Assembly: GCF_023016285.1 (NCBI RefSeq)
Contig: NZ_CP095413.1
Location: forward strand, 2,852,001-2,916,000
DNA: 64,000 nt
Reading direction: 5' to 3'
Origin: Muricauda sp. SCSIO 64092
GTDB lineage: Bacteria; Bacteroidota; Bacteroidia; Flavobacteriales; Flavobacteriaceae
The position numbers were made by a program, and so were the translations under genes. The notes beneath the pieces are model-generated. The model saw only the letters and a program-made list of their open reading frames with translations. It was not told the DNA's origin and made no database searches. Position 1 is the first letter of the stretch, and every line of letters begins with the position of its first letter. Positions 27,165 through 36,380 of this stretch are shown here, one piece after another.

Positions 27165-27198
27165 CCCTGTCCATTCCTACCCGTGGGCAGGGTTTTTT
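27165..27198 (+). terminator. Hairpin with T run between receptor and phytase
   Basis: CCCTGTCC (27165-27172) pairs with GGGCAGGG (27185-27192) with one G-T wobble, followed by six T. It lies between the receptor stop and the phytase start and may reduce, not abolish, read-through. Confidence 0.6.
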
Positions 27199-27213
27199 CC
27201 TAAAAATTCGTTC

Positions 27214-28230
27214 ATGAAAGCCTATTTTTTAGTTTTTGTTGCCGTGTCCCTCCTTTCCTGCAATCAAAGTAAGTTGCCTCCCATTGCTCCTGATATCATT
27301 ACCGAGAAAACCCCCAACGATACGGACGATCCCGCCATTTGGGTCAATGCGGAAAATCCTTCCGAAAGCATCGTTTTCGGGACGGATAAAGAAACCAACG
27401 GGGGCGTTTATGCCTTTGATTTGGACGGTAAAATTATTGGGGACAAAAGCATAAAAAACCTGCAAAGACCCAATAATGTGGACATTGAATACGGATTTCG
27501 ATTGAATGACTCCACACGGGTCGATCTTTTGGCCTTTACCGAAAGGGAGAAACAACAAATTCGCCTGTTTTCCGTACCGGATATGAAACCATTGGATAAT
27601 GGCGGTTTTCCAGTTTTTGAGGATGCCAAGGGTTTTGAACAAAACCTTCCTATGGGAATAGCACTGTACAAATCCCCAAGGGATAGTTCAATCTATACTA
27701 TTGTTGGACGTAAAACCGGTCCATTGGAGGGCTATTTATATCAGTACGTATTAAAACCGGATAGTTTGGGTGTCCGAGCTGAACTTGTTCGAAAATTTGG
27801 TAAATATAGTGGCCAAAAGGAAATTGAGGCCATTGCCGTGGATGACGCGGAAGGCTATGTCTATTATTCCGACGAGGGCGTGTGCATTCGTAAATACTAC
27901 GCCGAACCAAGTATGGGCAATACGGAAATTTCCTGTTTTGGAGGGGAGCATTTTTTAGAGGATATTGAAGGGATTGCCATTGCCTGTTATCCCAACGGTG
28001 GGGGATACGTCATTGTTTCCAACCAACAACTGGGGGAGTTCAACATCTTCTCAAGAAGGGAAAACGAATTCCTAAAAGCGGTAAATCTAAGCACTTATGG
28101 AACGGACGGTTGTGAGGTGGTGACCATCCCATTAAACGATACTTTTCCCAATGGCCTTTTTGCGGCCATGAACGATACCAAGGAATTCTATTTCTATGAC
28201 TTAAACAAACTAGGGTTTAAGCCTAATTAA
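27214..28230 (+). CDS. Beta-propeller phytase (3-phytase) lipoprotein
   Basis: This 338-residue protein has lipobox SLLSC (about residue 16). It matches the beta-propeller phytase family: NDTDDPAIWVN, FGTDKETNGGVYAFDLDGK and RPNNVDIEYGF carry the acidic residues that bind calcium, and the C-terminal QQLGEFNIFSRRENEFL completes the propeller. It hydrolyses phytate to release phosphate, probably at the cell surface or in the periplasm. The upstream TonB receptor and TPR/LuxR regulator suggest a phytate-use locus. Confidence 0.9.
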   Translation: MKAYFLVFVAVSLLSCNQSKLPPIAPDIITEKTPNDTDDPAIWVNAENPSESIVFGTDKETNGGVYAFDLDGKIIGDKSIKNLQRPNNVDIEYGFRLNDSTRVDLLAFTEREKQQIRLFSVPDMKPLDNGGFPVFEDAKGFEQNLPMGIALYKSPRDSSIYTIVGRKTGPLEGYLYQYVLKPDSLGVRAELVRKFGKYSGQKEIEAIAVDDAEGYVYYSDEGVCIRKYYAEPSMGNTEISCFGGEHFLEDIEGIAIACYPNGGGYVIVSNQQLGEFNIFSRRENEFLKAVNLSTYGTDGCEVVTIPLNDTFPNGLFAAMNDTKEFYFYDLNKLGFKPN

Positions 28231-28258
28231 CGATGCATCTCTGATTGCATTTACTGGG

Positions 28259-29095
28259 TCAGAACGCTTCAGCAAAAAGTGCTTGCAAACTGTCCCAGGA
28301 TTTCTTGTCGGCGTCCGCGTCATAAGCCAAGGGCAATCCAAATTTCTCACCATTGGCATCCGCTTCCTTACTTGTAAAACTATGCTTTACCCCGGGATAG
28401 GAGATATAGTTATAATCGGCACCAATGGAGTCCATAGCGGTTTTAAAACCGGTTATGGATTCAGGACTGATAAAGGGATCATCAGCACCATTGCACACCA
28501 ATACCTTGGCCTTTAGTTGGTCGTTGGGCATTACCGGAAGTTGAACCCCACTGTGGAATGCCGCCACGGCATCCAAATCCGCGCCGGAATTGGCCATGGT
28601 CAAGACCACGCTACCACCAAAACAATAGCCAATGGCCCCAATTTTATCACCATCTACAGATTCATGGGACTTTAACAAGTCCAAAGCGGCATTAAAGCGT
28701 GCCGTGGCTTCTGGCAGATTGGTCATTACACTTGACGCGAACTTCCCTGCATCATCGGGATGATCGGCCAGTTTGCCATCACCATACATGTCCACGGCAA
28801 TGGCCGTATACCCCAATTCGGCCAACATATCGGCACGTTGGCGCACATAATCGTTATGTCCCCACCACTCATGGACAATTAAAACTCCAGGACGTTTTCC
28901 CGCAACATTTTCGTCATAGGCAATATATCCTTTAAGATTTGTGGAATCGGTGGCATAGGTAACCTCTTCCCCTTTCACTTTTACGGGAAGCTCTTCCTGG
29001 GTTTCCTTGGTATCAGTGGTGTTTTCTTTTTTGGGTTTGCAGGATGCGATGCCGATCAAACCTGCAACAAGCAATAGGGCCGCTATTTTTTTCAT
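28259..29095 (-). CDS. Dienelactone hydrolase family lipoprotein
   Basis: This 278-residue alpha/beta hydrolase has lipobox GIASC (Cys19) and a charged linker. The catalytic triad of the family is visible: C158 in IGYCFGGSVV, D205/D206 in NGADDPFIS and H238 in YPGVKHSFTS. VLIVHEWWGHNDYVR is the usual oxyanion segment. It is periplasmic or surface anchored. The physiological substrate is unknown; the dienelactone name is a family label. Confidence 0.88.
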   Translation of the reverse strand: MKKIAALLLVAGLIGIASCKPKKENTTDTKETQEELPVKVKGEEVTYATDSTNLKGYIAYDENVAGKRPGVLIVHEWWGHNDYVRQRADMLAELGYTAIAVDMYGDGKLADHPDDAGKFASSVMTNLPEATARFNAALDLLKSHESVDGDKIGAIGYCFGGSVVLTMANSGADLDAVAAFHSGVQLPVMPNDQLKAKVLVCNGADDPFISPESITGFKTAMDSIGADYNYISYPGVKHSFTSKEADANGEKFGLPLAYDADADKKSWDSLQALFAEAF

Positions 29096-29141
29096 TTTGG
29101 TATATTCAGGATTTGTCTAAAGATAATCAACCTTTCCCAAA

Positions 29142-29681
29142 TTATTCCTCCAAAATATCCTGAATGATTTTTAGGTGATGGTTGGTATGAATTTCCAAAA
29201 ACCTTCGGGATTGGTCCCGGTCCAAATGATCAAAAACAGGGTGGGCAAAAAAGGCGTTTTCATCCAAACTGGAAATATCTATTAGATTTTGCCGGGCCTT
29301 TTGGAGTTGCGCCGTTAAACTATCCAAAAGCACAACATCCGGGGGTCTTACACTGGGAGGTGATTGGGCTGCGCCCCTGGGGATTATTCCAGAAGTATGC
29401 ACAACAATTCGCTGCATATTAAACTTGGAGGTATACGCATTAGGGTCGGAGCGAAGCAAATTTTCCGAAATCCTGTTTATGGTTTTGAGCATATGATCCA
29501 AATGCCACGCTACATCAGCTTGGGATATCGCTTCATTTTTGATGGCCCTTTGGTCAAAATAACCTTCTATTTCTACAAGTTGACCATCCAGAAAGTCACT
29601 ATCGCTTTCCCGGTTATTACTAATGGAAACCACGGTAACAATGATGATTAAAATTGAAACTGCCCAAGAGATTTTCTTCAT
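29142..29681 (-). CDS. DUF1569 (DinB-like) protein, paralogue A
   Basis: This 179-residue protein starts at MKKISWAVSILIIIVTVVSI, a signal anchor; the upstream in-frame GTG/Met region adds nine unlikely residues. The body matches DUF1569 of the DinB-like four-helix superfamily: VAWHLDHMLKTINRI, IPRGAAQSPP and FLEIHTNHHLKIIQDIL. The histidines of WHLDH and HTNHH are likely metal ligands. A second copy of this family lies at 30448-30984, on the other side of a START-like lipoprotein. Confidence 0.75.
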   Translation of the reverse strand: MKKISWAVSILIIIVTVVSISNNRESDSDFLDGQLVEIEGYFDQRAIKNEAISQADVAWHLDHMLKTINRISENLLRSDPNAYTSKFNMQRIVVHTSGIIPRGAAQSPPSVRPPDVVLLDSLTAQLQKARQNLIDISSLDENAFFAHPVFDHLDRDQSRRFLEIHTNHHLKIIQDILEE

Positions 29682-29871
29682 TTTTATGTGGTTTTCCACC
29701 CCCACCATACAAAAGTAGGGCGTACAGCTTTTCTTTTCTTAAAGGTAAAGGGAGTTGTCTGCAACTTTTTCTCTTTCTCCCGATACTTGTTCTCACTTTT
29801 TTTCATGATTATTGGTGTTCTTGATTGATAGTAATGGGACGTCCAAAATTGAAATTTGTAACCAAAATTTA

Positions 29872-30441
29872 TCATAAATCTTTTTGTTCGGCCTTTTGCA
29901 TGATTTCTTCCAACCAAATTTGGTGTAGGCCCTCCAGTTTTCTGGGTTGAAATACCTTTTGCATAAAGGTCAGGAAACCGGTTTGTGATTCCTGGGTTAT
30001 TAGTTTGCAACCGTTGTCCGTTGGAACGATCAACCATGCATGGTACCCCTTAATACTGTTTTTTTTGGATTCCCAACTTAATCTGGAGTAGGGCTCATAT
30101 TCCCGTATAAAAGATTCAAAGTTCAGTCCCATGGTCTTCCACGTAAAGACAGCATCCTCCAAAAGGATTGTTGTATCGTCCGGACTTGTTATGGCCACGT
30201 TTCGTGCCCCTTCGTACCAATTGGGCCAGGTTTCGGCCTGGATCAAAATGTTCCAAACGGTTTCCGGGGATGCCCTAATGTCTATTTCATTATGGACAAA
30301 AAAACCGGCCTTTTTCGGGTCGTAGGCGTTTGGCCAATTGATTTGATCGGTATAAGGCTGCCCACTGGCCACCTTTTCTTTCGTTGATACACAGGAAATC
30401 AGGCAAAATGCAATGGCAAGTATGAAACCACTTTTTTTCAT
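29872..30441 (-). CDS. SRPBCC (START-like) lipoprotein
   Basis: This 189-residue lipoprotein has lipobox CLISC (Cys17). The rest is a Bet v 1/START-type fold: DIRASPETVWNILIQAETWP is the standard N-terminal helix-grip segment, and ESFIREYEPYSRLSWESK follows. It starts six bases after paralogue B of the DUF1569 pair, so the two are co-transcribed. It probably binds a hydrophobic ligand in the periplasm; the ligand is unknown. Confidence 0.75.
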   Translation of the reverse strand: MKKSGFILAIAFCLISCVSTKEKVASGQPYTDQINWPNAYDPKKAGFFVHNEIDIRASPETVWNILIQAETWPNWYEGARNVAITSPDDTTILLEDAVFTWKTMGLNFESFIREYEPYSRLSWESKKNSIKGYHAWLIVPTDNGCKLITQESQTGFLTFMQKVFQPRKLEGLHQIWLEEIMQKAEQKDL

Positions 30442-30447
30442 AGCAAC

Positions 30448-30984
30448 TTATTTTTTTAAAATATCCCTTATTATTTTTAGATGGTGTTCGGTATGGATTT
30501 CCAGAAACTTTTTGGAGGTTTTGCGATCCATGATTCCCAAATAGGGGTGTTCAAAAAAAGCCTTTTTGGGAAGCGAGTCGTAGGCTGTAAGATTTTTTCT
30601 TGCCAACGCGAGTTGCCCATACAGACTGTCTGTATGGATAACTTCCGGAGGGGTCACAATTTTAGGGGATTCCGCCCTCCCTCTTGGGATTTTGTTGATC
30701 AGTAAAAGTAGGGTACGACCAAGATTGATCCTTCCTTTGTAATTCTCCGGATTTGATTTTTTTACAGCTTTGTGGATTTCATTGATGGTGCGCAAGGAAT
30801 GATCGAGGTGCCAAGCCACTTCCACTTTGGAAACCGCAGGGTTCAGGCTGTCCCTAAAGGCAATATAACCCTCTATTTCGGTCAGTTCTCCTTTTAAAAA
30901 ATGGGAACAGCATTCTTTTTTTGGATTATCCATGAGCAGAACTGTTGCAACCAAAAAGGAGCATAACAGTAGTGTTGTTTTCAT
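30448..30984 (-). CDS. DUF1569 (DinB-like) protein, paralogue B
   Basis: This 178-residue protein starts at MKTTLLLCSFLVATVLLM and shares the whole domain with paralogue A: VAWHLDHSLRTINEI, IPRGRAESPK and FLEIHTEHHLKIIRDILKK. It begins 17 bases beyond the SDR stop on the same strand and lies six bases before the START-like gene. The repeated arrangement points to a tandem duplication with the START-like gene between the copies. Confidence 0.75.
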   Translation of the reverse strand: MKTTLLLCSFLVATVLLMDNPKKECCSHFLKGELTEIEGYIAFRDSLNPAVSKVEVAWHLDHSLRTINEIHKAVKKSNPENYKGRINLGRTLLLLINKIPRGRAESPKIVTPPEVIHTDSLYGQLALARKNLTAYDSLPKKAFFEHPYLGIMDRKTSKKFLEIHTEHHLKIIRDILKK

Positions 30985-31001
30985 TTGAATGGCGCTTAAC
31001 A

Positions 31002-31820
31002 TTAGAGTGATGCTTGCTGATGTTCGGTCATCTTCCCCATCACCATTTTCATGATACGTATCTTACCCCATCTGGGTACGGTCCTAAGACCTGATACCAA
31101 TAGTTTGGTCAGCAATCCGGGAAATACGGTATGCTTCTTGCCGAGGGCCTTTAAAATGGGTATGGCTATATCATTGGGCTTTAAGGCGTTTTCCATTCGC
31201 ATATCGGCCACTTTTCCAAAACCGGTGTCCACTGGACCGGGAGCAGCAGCTATGACATCCACCCCATAAGGTTTAAGCTCGTGGTACAAGCCTTCTCCCA
31301 AAGACTGTACATAGGCTTTTGTAGCCGCGTAATGGGAGGCGTTGGGAACCCCTTGAAAACCCACAATGGAACTCATCAAAACAATTCCACCCTTTTTCTG
31401 CTCCGCAAACTTCCGGGCGAAATAATGCGTGAGCATCATCAGTGCCAGGGAATTCACTTTTAACATACGGATCTCCTCGTCAAGATTTGCCTCCCTAAAG
31501 TGGCCCGATGTTCCAAAACCGGCCGAGGCAACAAACAACCCAATGGAAATGTTCCTTAGTTCCTCAACCATCCTATAGACCTCGGGAGTAGAGGAGATGT
31601 CGGCAATCACAACTTCGGTAAGAATCCCATATTCCTCTTCAAGTGAATTGCTAAAGGAGCGTAGCTTTTCCTTGTTCCTCCCCGAAAGGACAATGTTCAT
31701 GCCCATAGTGGCGAGATTTTTGCACAATGCCTCGCCGATTCCAGAGGAGGCCCCGGTGACCAGTGCCCAGGAACCATATTTTGCTTTGAATGTTTTTTTG
31801 AAGTGGTTTGAAAATCCCAT
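31002..31820 (-). CDS. Short-chain dehydrogenase/reductase
   Basis: This 272-residue classical SDR has the cofactor motif TGASSGIG at 22-29, the catalytic Ser at 150/151 in LMSSIVGFQ and YAATK with Y164 and K168. SGRNKEKLR after the second strand contains an arginine that favours NADP(H). It is the first gene of the SDR, DUF1569, START-like, DUF1569 unit. The substrate is not predictable; similar proteins are annotated as oxidoreductases of unknown specificity. Confidence 0.88.
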   Translation of the reverse strand: MGFSNHFKKTFKAKYGSWALVTGASSGIGEALCKNLATMGMNIVLSGRNKEKLRSFSNSLEEEYGILTEVVIADISSTPEVYRMVEELRNISIGLFVASAGFGTSGHFREANLDEEIRMLKVNSLALMMLTHYFARKFAEQKKGGIVLMSSIVGFQGVPNASHYAATKAYVQSLGEGLYHELKPYGVDVIAAAPGPVDTGFGKVADMRMENALKPNDIAIPILKALGKKHTVFPGLLTKLLVSGLRTVPRWGKIRIMKMVMGKMTEHQQASL

Positions 31821-31830
31821 GGCCTATGGT

Positions 31831-34218
31831 TTAGAATTGAAACTTGTATCCAAAGTCAGGGAAGAACCCTATTTGATTTACCTGATCTACTTGATTCGTC
31901 AATCGGTTATACCTTCGTACAAACACGTTCTCATTGTTCGTAACATTTTGCAGATCCACATAGAACTGATGGGACCTTTTTTTCGTCTTGCTGTTTAATC
32001 GAATTCCGAATTTTACGTCCCAGCGGAAATAATTGTCAAAACGTTCGCTAAAGGCTAGGTCCTCCTGTTGTACTTCAAAACCGGCTTGTTGCGATGCTTC
32101 AAGATCAATGGGCGTAAAGTATTGTCCCCCGGAGGTGGCCAAACGGGTATCCACAAAGAATACGTTGCGTCCTGCAGCGCCGATTTTAAATTCCCTGCCG
32201 GTCAAAAAATTAACGACGTACCCATTGTTAAAAGGGGTGTTGCGCTCAATACCATCACTGCCCTCGTACCTACTTTCAAAAAACGACCCTGTTAAAAGAC
32301 CATAATATCCCTTGCTAAAGAATTTTTCCAAAGTGAATTCGATACCGCGGTTGAACCCTGTCCCTTCGTTTACCAGACCGGTGCGATCGTTATCAAAAAC
32401 AAAGTCGGCCCCTTCGGTCAGGGAAGAATAACTGGATGGGAAGGACTCTACGGCGGCATTGTCGATGTCCTGATAGTACACTTCTACCTTGCCCCTCCAA
32501 CTGGGCGCCAATTTCACATCGTAACCCAGGACATAATGGGCACTGCGAACAAAATCCAGGTTACGGTTGGTTTGAACGGCTTCCCCATTTACATTTTCAT
32601 TAATAAATAAGAGGGGCAACGGTGCAGGCTGGTGGTGCAGACCATACCCCAGGCTAAGGCTTTGGGACGCGGTGATATTGTATTTTAGGCCTGCCCGTGG
32701 CTCAAAGACAAACTGTTCGTTCAGGGCGCTGTAAAGGCTGTGTAATCCGGCATTGAGTGCAAGTTTTTCAGTAATCCTAAATCGTCCCTGCACATAGGGT
32801 TGTAGCACTACAAAGGATTCATCCACATCGCGGAACGTAGTAAGGTCGGGATCACCATCACCATCATTGTCCGGTTGTTCCTCCCTGTCCCGAAGCAAGG
32901 ATTGCAGACCGAAATTCTCGAGCAATACCCCGCTACGAAAAGTAATCTTATTGCTGATTTTACTATTAAAAAGGGTGGAAAACGTAAGTCTGCTCTCACG
33001 GTCATCGGTATCAAAAAATGGGAGCAACCGTTCCTCTGGAGTGTCCTTGTTGATAAAACGCTCCGCATTGATCTCACTTTGTGCCAGTGACCCCCCAATA
33101 ATGGTCCTTAGATAGGAGTTTTTCCCAATTGCCAAACGGTGTTTTAGCCCCAAGACCCCAAAGCGGGATTCAACAAAAAGATTCTCGTCCTCGGCAGCAA
33201 AAAGGTCATTCTCGTCAATCTCATCCCCTAAAAAGTCGATATTGGAAGTGGCCAAAATCCCAAATACCGAAAAGGTTCCGAGTTTCCCCTTTCCAAAATT
33301 TAGGTTGAAGGAAACATCCGCATAGTTGGGTACGGCGGTGGAAGCTCCCCCTGCGCCTCCACCCACAAGCCCTACCAGGGAGTAGCGTGCGGCCAAAAGG
33401 AAGGAGCCCTTGTTTTTGCCCATAGGGCCTTCTGCTGTAGCCTCAAGCCCGGTAAATGCCCCGGCCTGGGCCGTGAATTCATAATCATCCACATTTCCCG
33501 TTCGAAATCCAAGATCAAATACCCCACCCAATGCATTCCCATATTCTGCGGGAAAGGCAGAAGTGATGAAATCCGAGTTTTTGAGCATATTGGGATTGAT
33601 GGCAGAAACAGGTCCTCCCGTAGTGCCAAAGGCAGCGAAGTGGTTGGGATTTGGTGTTGGGATACCTTCAACGCGCCAAAGCAGCCCAATTGGGGAATTC
33701 CCGCGGACCACAATATCATTCCGGCTATCATCCGGAGTGGAAACCCCGGCAAAATTGGCAGCCAAGCGCCCCACGTCACTGCGTCCCCCGGAAAACCGGG
33801 TTACCTCCTCTATACCAAATTGCCTGGCCGAAACTGCGGCGGCCTTATTTAAAGGCTGGTCTTTATTGGTTTCAGTGGTAAGTACAATTTCATCCAGTTG
33901 GTTAAAGGATTCCAAAAGTGTGATGTTCACGCTAACGTCCTTGCCCGTGGTAACCACAACATTGGGGATGGTAGCACTTTCATAGCCTATAAAACTTACC
34001 CTTATGGCCTGTCTTCCCAGTGGGACACCGGTAAGGGTAAAACGACCGTCAAAGTCCGTAATTACCCCAGTGGCAACTTCTGTGTTCAAAAGTTCCACAG
34101 TGGCTCCCTCCAAAGGGTTTTCGGATTGTTTGTCCACAACAATCCCTTTGATGGTTCCGGTTTGCGAAAAACCAAAATGGACAGTTAAAATAATTAGGAT
34201 AGCAATTGTTTTTTTCAT
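31831..34218 (-). CDS. TonB-dependent receptor
   Basis: This 795-residue receptor has signal peptide MKKTIAILIILTVHFGFSQ, a carboxypeptidase-like regulatory domain (about 22-105), a plug domain (RNDIVVRGNSPIGLLWRVEG) and a barrel ending in the aromatic-rich FPDFGYKFQF expected for outer-membrane insertion. It lies ten bases before the SDR and may head the same minus-strand unit. No clue to substrate is visible; unlike the receptor at 50125 it has no riboswitch. Confidence 0.87.
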   Translation of the reverse strand: MKKTIAILIILTVHFGFSQTGTIKGIVVDKQSENPLEGATVELLNTEVATGVITDFDGRFTLTGVPLGRQAIRVSFIGYESATIPNVVVTTGKDVSVNITLLESFNQLDEIVLTTETNKDQPLNKAAAVSARQFGIEEVTRFSGGRSDVGRLAANFAGVSTPDDSRNDIVVRGNSPIGLLWRVEGIPTPNPNHFAAFGTTGGPVSAINPNMLKNSDFITSAFPAEYGNALGGVFDLGFRTGNVDDYEFTAQAGAFTGLEATAEGPMGKNKGSFLLAARYSLVGLVGGGAGGASTAVPNYADVSFNLNFGKGKLGTFSVFGILATSNIDFLGDEIDENDLFAAEDENLFVESRFGVLGLKHRLAIGKNSYLRTIIGGSLAQSEINAERFINKDTPEERLLPFFDTDDRESRLTFSTLFNSKISNKITFRSGVLLENFGLQSLLRDREEQPDNDGDGDPDLTTFRDVDESFVVLQPYVQGRFRITEKLALNAGLHSLYSALNEQFVFEPRAGLKYNITASQSLSLGYGLHHQPAPLPLLFINENVNGEAVQTNRNLDFVRSAHYVLGYDVKLAPSWRGKVEVYYQDIDNAAVESFPSSYSSLTEGADFVFDNDRTGLVNEGTGFNRGIEFTLEKFFSKGYYGLLTGSFFESRYEGSDGIERNTPFNNGYVVNFLTGREFKIGAAGRNVFFVDTRLATSGGQYFTPIDLEASQQAGFEVQQEDLAFSERFDNYFRWDVKFGIRLNSKTKKRSHQFYVDLQNVTNNENVFVRRYNRLTNQVDQVNQIGFFPDFGYKFQF

Positions 34219-34454
34219 GGCATGTCTTTTTTGTTGAAACCAAAAGTGTGGATTGCATTGGGGTTGACCACACCAATTTCACCCAAGTGGGTTTTTTCCT
34301 TTTGAACGGGAAGGATTTGGACTGAACTGATAAAAAGCCATTTAAAGGCACATTTTACAATTCAATCCTTAATTTGACGGTTCAGTGTAAAGTGTAACGG
34401 TAAAGAAAAAGTTGGGGTGGTCCGAATGGTTACTTGTGTATCTTTAAAGTTGAA

Positions 34455-35540
34455 ATGAAAAGGATGTTTTCAAAAAAAGGGGTTCGTAAGTTCTTGTTCC
34501 GTTGGATGGTGGTCAATGTGGTTTTTTTGTTGATAAAACTTTCAGTGGAACACGGCCAAGGGGAAGAAGGCACATTTTTTGAACCTACGCCCATATTTTA
34601 TTACCTCACCGCTTTTTTATTTTTCATGGTCGCCTGGGAATATAACGATAGGCTGATTTATAAACAGTTGGAACGGGGCGGGCTTGATTTTAAAAACAGT
34701 CTTATCATTTTTGGTAAGACCATGGCGGTACTGGTTCCCATGACCGCCATAATCTATTATGTGGCCCTTTTTCCCCTAAGGGAAACCATTGGTATTGTTT
34801 GTGAGGATCCCGTTCTGGAATTTCGTGGAAATGTCCTTAGGGCCTGGTTATTGGGCTTTGCCGTGATTTTTGTGAACCTCTTCTATTTTACCATGAAACA
34901 GAAAGATGAACTTACACGTCAGATGGAAGATTTAAAACGGGAAATGATGGTATCCCAATATGCCATGTTGAAAAATCAGATAAGCCCACACTTTTTGTTC
35001 AACAGTCTAAATACCCTTACCTCATTGATGTATGAAGACCGTGACCTGGCTTCCGATTTTGTAACACGTTTGGCCAGTAGCTATCGCTATATTTTGGACA
35101 ATCGCGAACGTGATTTGGTTACCCTTCAAAAGGAACTGGGCTTTTTGGACTCCTTCATCTTTATGATGAACGTTCGCCATAAACAGGCGGTTCAGATACA
35201 ATTGGAGATCAAGGTAAATCCCGAAAAATATGTAATACCCACACTTTCATTGCAGATGTTGGTCGAAAATGCACTGAAACACAATAGGTACAGCAAGGAA
35301 AAACCGTTGAAGGTGGTCATTTCCTCCATTCAAAATGACGCCTTGGCCATCAAGAACAACCTGCAAAAGCGCGAATTAAAAAATGGGACTACACAGTTGG
35401 GAATCAAGAATATCAAAAGACGCTATGCCTTTTATACGAACAAACAGGTTTTGGTCCGGGAGGAAACCGATCACTTTGAGGTCATCATCCCGTTGTTGGA
35501 TGAAAGCATTACCAAAATGAACCTAAAAGCGATTTCCTGA
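34455..35540 (+). CDS. LytS-type sensor histidine kinase
   Basis: This 361-residue kinase has four predicted membrane segments (about 13-30, 48-64, 86-106 and 130-147), then a His_kinase (PF06580) domain with the phospho-acceptor H179 in NQISPHFLFNSLNTL and an ATPase domain with QMLVENALKHNRY. The start at MKRMFSKKG is preferred over GTG 34434. Its TGA stop overlaps the ATG of the next gene, so sensor and regulator are translationally coupled. Confidence 0.9.
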   Translation: MKRMFSKKGVRKFLFRWMVVNVVFLLIKLSVEHGQGEEGTFFEPTPIFYYLTAFLFFMVAWEYNDRLIYKQLERGGLDFKNSLIIFGKTMAVLVPMTAIIYYVALFPLRETIGIVCEDPVLEFRGNVLRAWLLGFAVIFVNLFYFTMKQKDELTRQMEDLKREMMVSQYAMLKNQISPHFLFNSLNTLTSLMYEDRDLASDFVTRLASSYRYILDNRERDLVTLQKELGFLDSFIFMMNVRHKQAVQIQLEIKVNPEKYVIPTLSLQMLVENALKHNRYSKEKPLKVVISSIQNDALAIKNNLQKRELKNGTTQLGIKNIKRRYAFYTNKQVLVREETDHFEVIIPLLDESITKMNLKAIS

Positions 35541-36295
35541 TGAAAGCCGTCATTGTAGAGGATGAGGAATTTGCTGCCAAACGCCTGGGGCAGTTGGTGG
35601 CCGAACTGGCACCTGAAATCCGTTTGGAGGCCATACTGAATTCCGTGGAAAGCGGGACCAGATGGTTCTCCAACAATGCCCAACCGGACTTGATTTTCCT
35701 GGACATTCAATTGAACGATGGCTACGGCTTCGATATCTTGGATGGACTTGAAGAGCACCCACCCGTAATTTTCACCACGGCGTACAACGAGTTTGCCATT
35801 AGGGGCTTTAAGTACAACGGAATTGATTATCTGTTGAAACCCATTGTAAAGGATGACCTTAAAAAAGCGCTTGAGAAATTCAAAAAGAACATTACCCAAA
35901 ATGGGCGGGGTACAGCTGAAAATCTGGAACATCTAAAACAATTGTTCCACAAGGAGTATAAGCATCGGTTTATGGTCAAAGTGGGCAATATGTTCAAGTC
36001 GTTCAACGTGGAGGACATCGCCTATTTCAAGTCCCATGAAGGCATGATCTGCCTGTACACCCATTCGGGTCAAAGCTATCCCATAGAATATACCATAGAC
36101 CAATTGGAAAACATCCTGAATCCCATTCATTTTTTCCGAATCAACCGAAAGTTTATGGTCTCTGTAAAGTCCGTAGTGGAAATACACAGCTACTTCAACA
36201 GTCGTTTACTATTGAAAATCCTTCCTAAGGAAGAAAACCAGGTCATTGTATCCCGGGAACGTACGACCAACTTTAAACGCTGGTTGGATATGTAG
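35540..36295 (+). CDS. LytTR-family response regulator
   Basis: This 251-residue regulator has an N-terminal receiver domain with acidic pocket VEDEE (D8), phospho-acceptor D55 in LIFLDIQLND and K100 in YLLKP. A LytTR DNA-binding domain occupies about 140-250 (HRFMVKVGNMFKSF, FFRINRKFMVS, RTTNFKRWL). It pairs with the upstream LytS-type kinase. Targets are unknown; the divergent TonB receptor or the following M61 gene are possible. Confidence 0.92.
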   Translation: MKAVIVEDEEFAAKRLGQLVAELAPEIRLEAILNSVESGTRWFSNNAQPDLIFLDIQLNDGYGFDILDGLEEHPPVIFTTAYNEFAIRGFKYNGIDYLLKPIVKDDLKKALEKFKKNITQNGRGTAENLEHLKQLFHKEYKHRFMVKVGNMFKSFNVEDIAYFKSHEGMICLYTHSGQSYPIEYTIDQLENILNPIHFFRINRKFMVSVKSVVEIHSYFNSRLLLKILPKEENQVIVSRERTTNFKRWLDM

Positions 36296-36380
36296 GCCGG
36301 CAATTTTCATTTCTCCTTTTGGCCAAAGGATAGGTTTTCTCCATATCTTCACCCACGGTTTCAATTTAAAACAGCAACTA

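Noticed and set aside
29830..29880. A minus-strand frame reads NFGYKFQF, like the last residues of the TonB receptor at 31831.
   Set aside because: The match is only eight residues, lacks a stop codon at the right place, and lies in a short gap; it could be chance or a tiny relic and cannot support a pseudogene.
34277..34300. Terminator-like ACCC-AAGT-GGGT followed by T run upstream of the LytS gene.
   Set aside because: The stem is only four bases and no plus-strand gene ends upstream of it.
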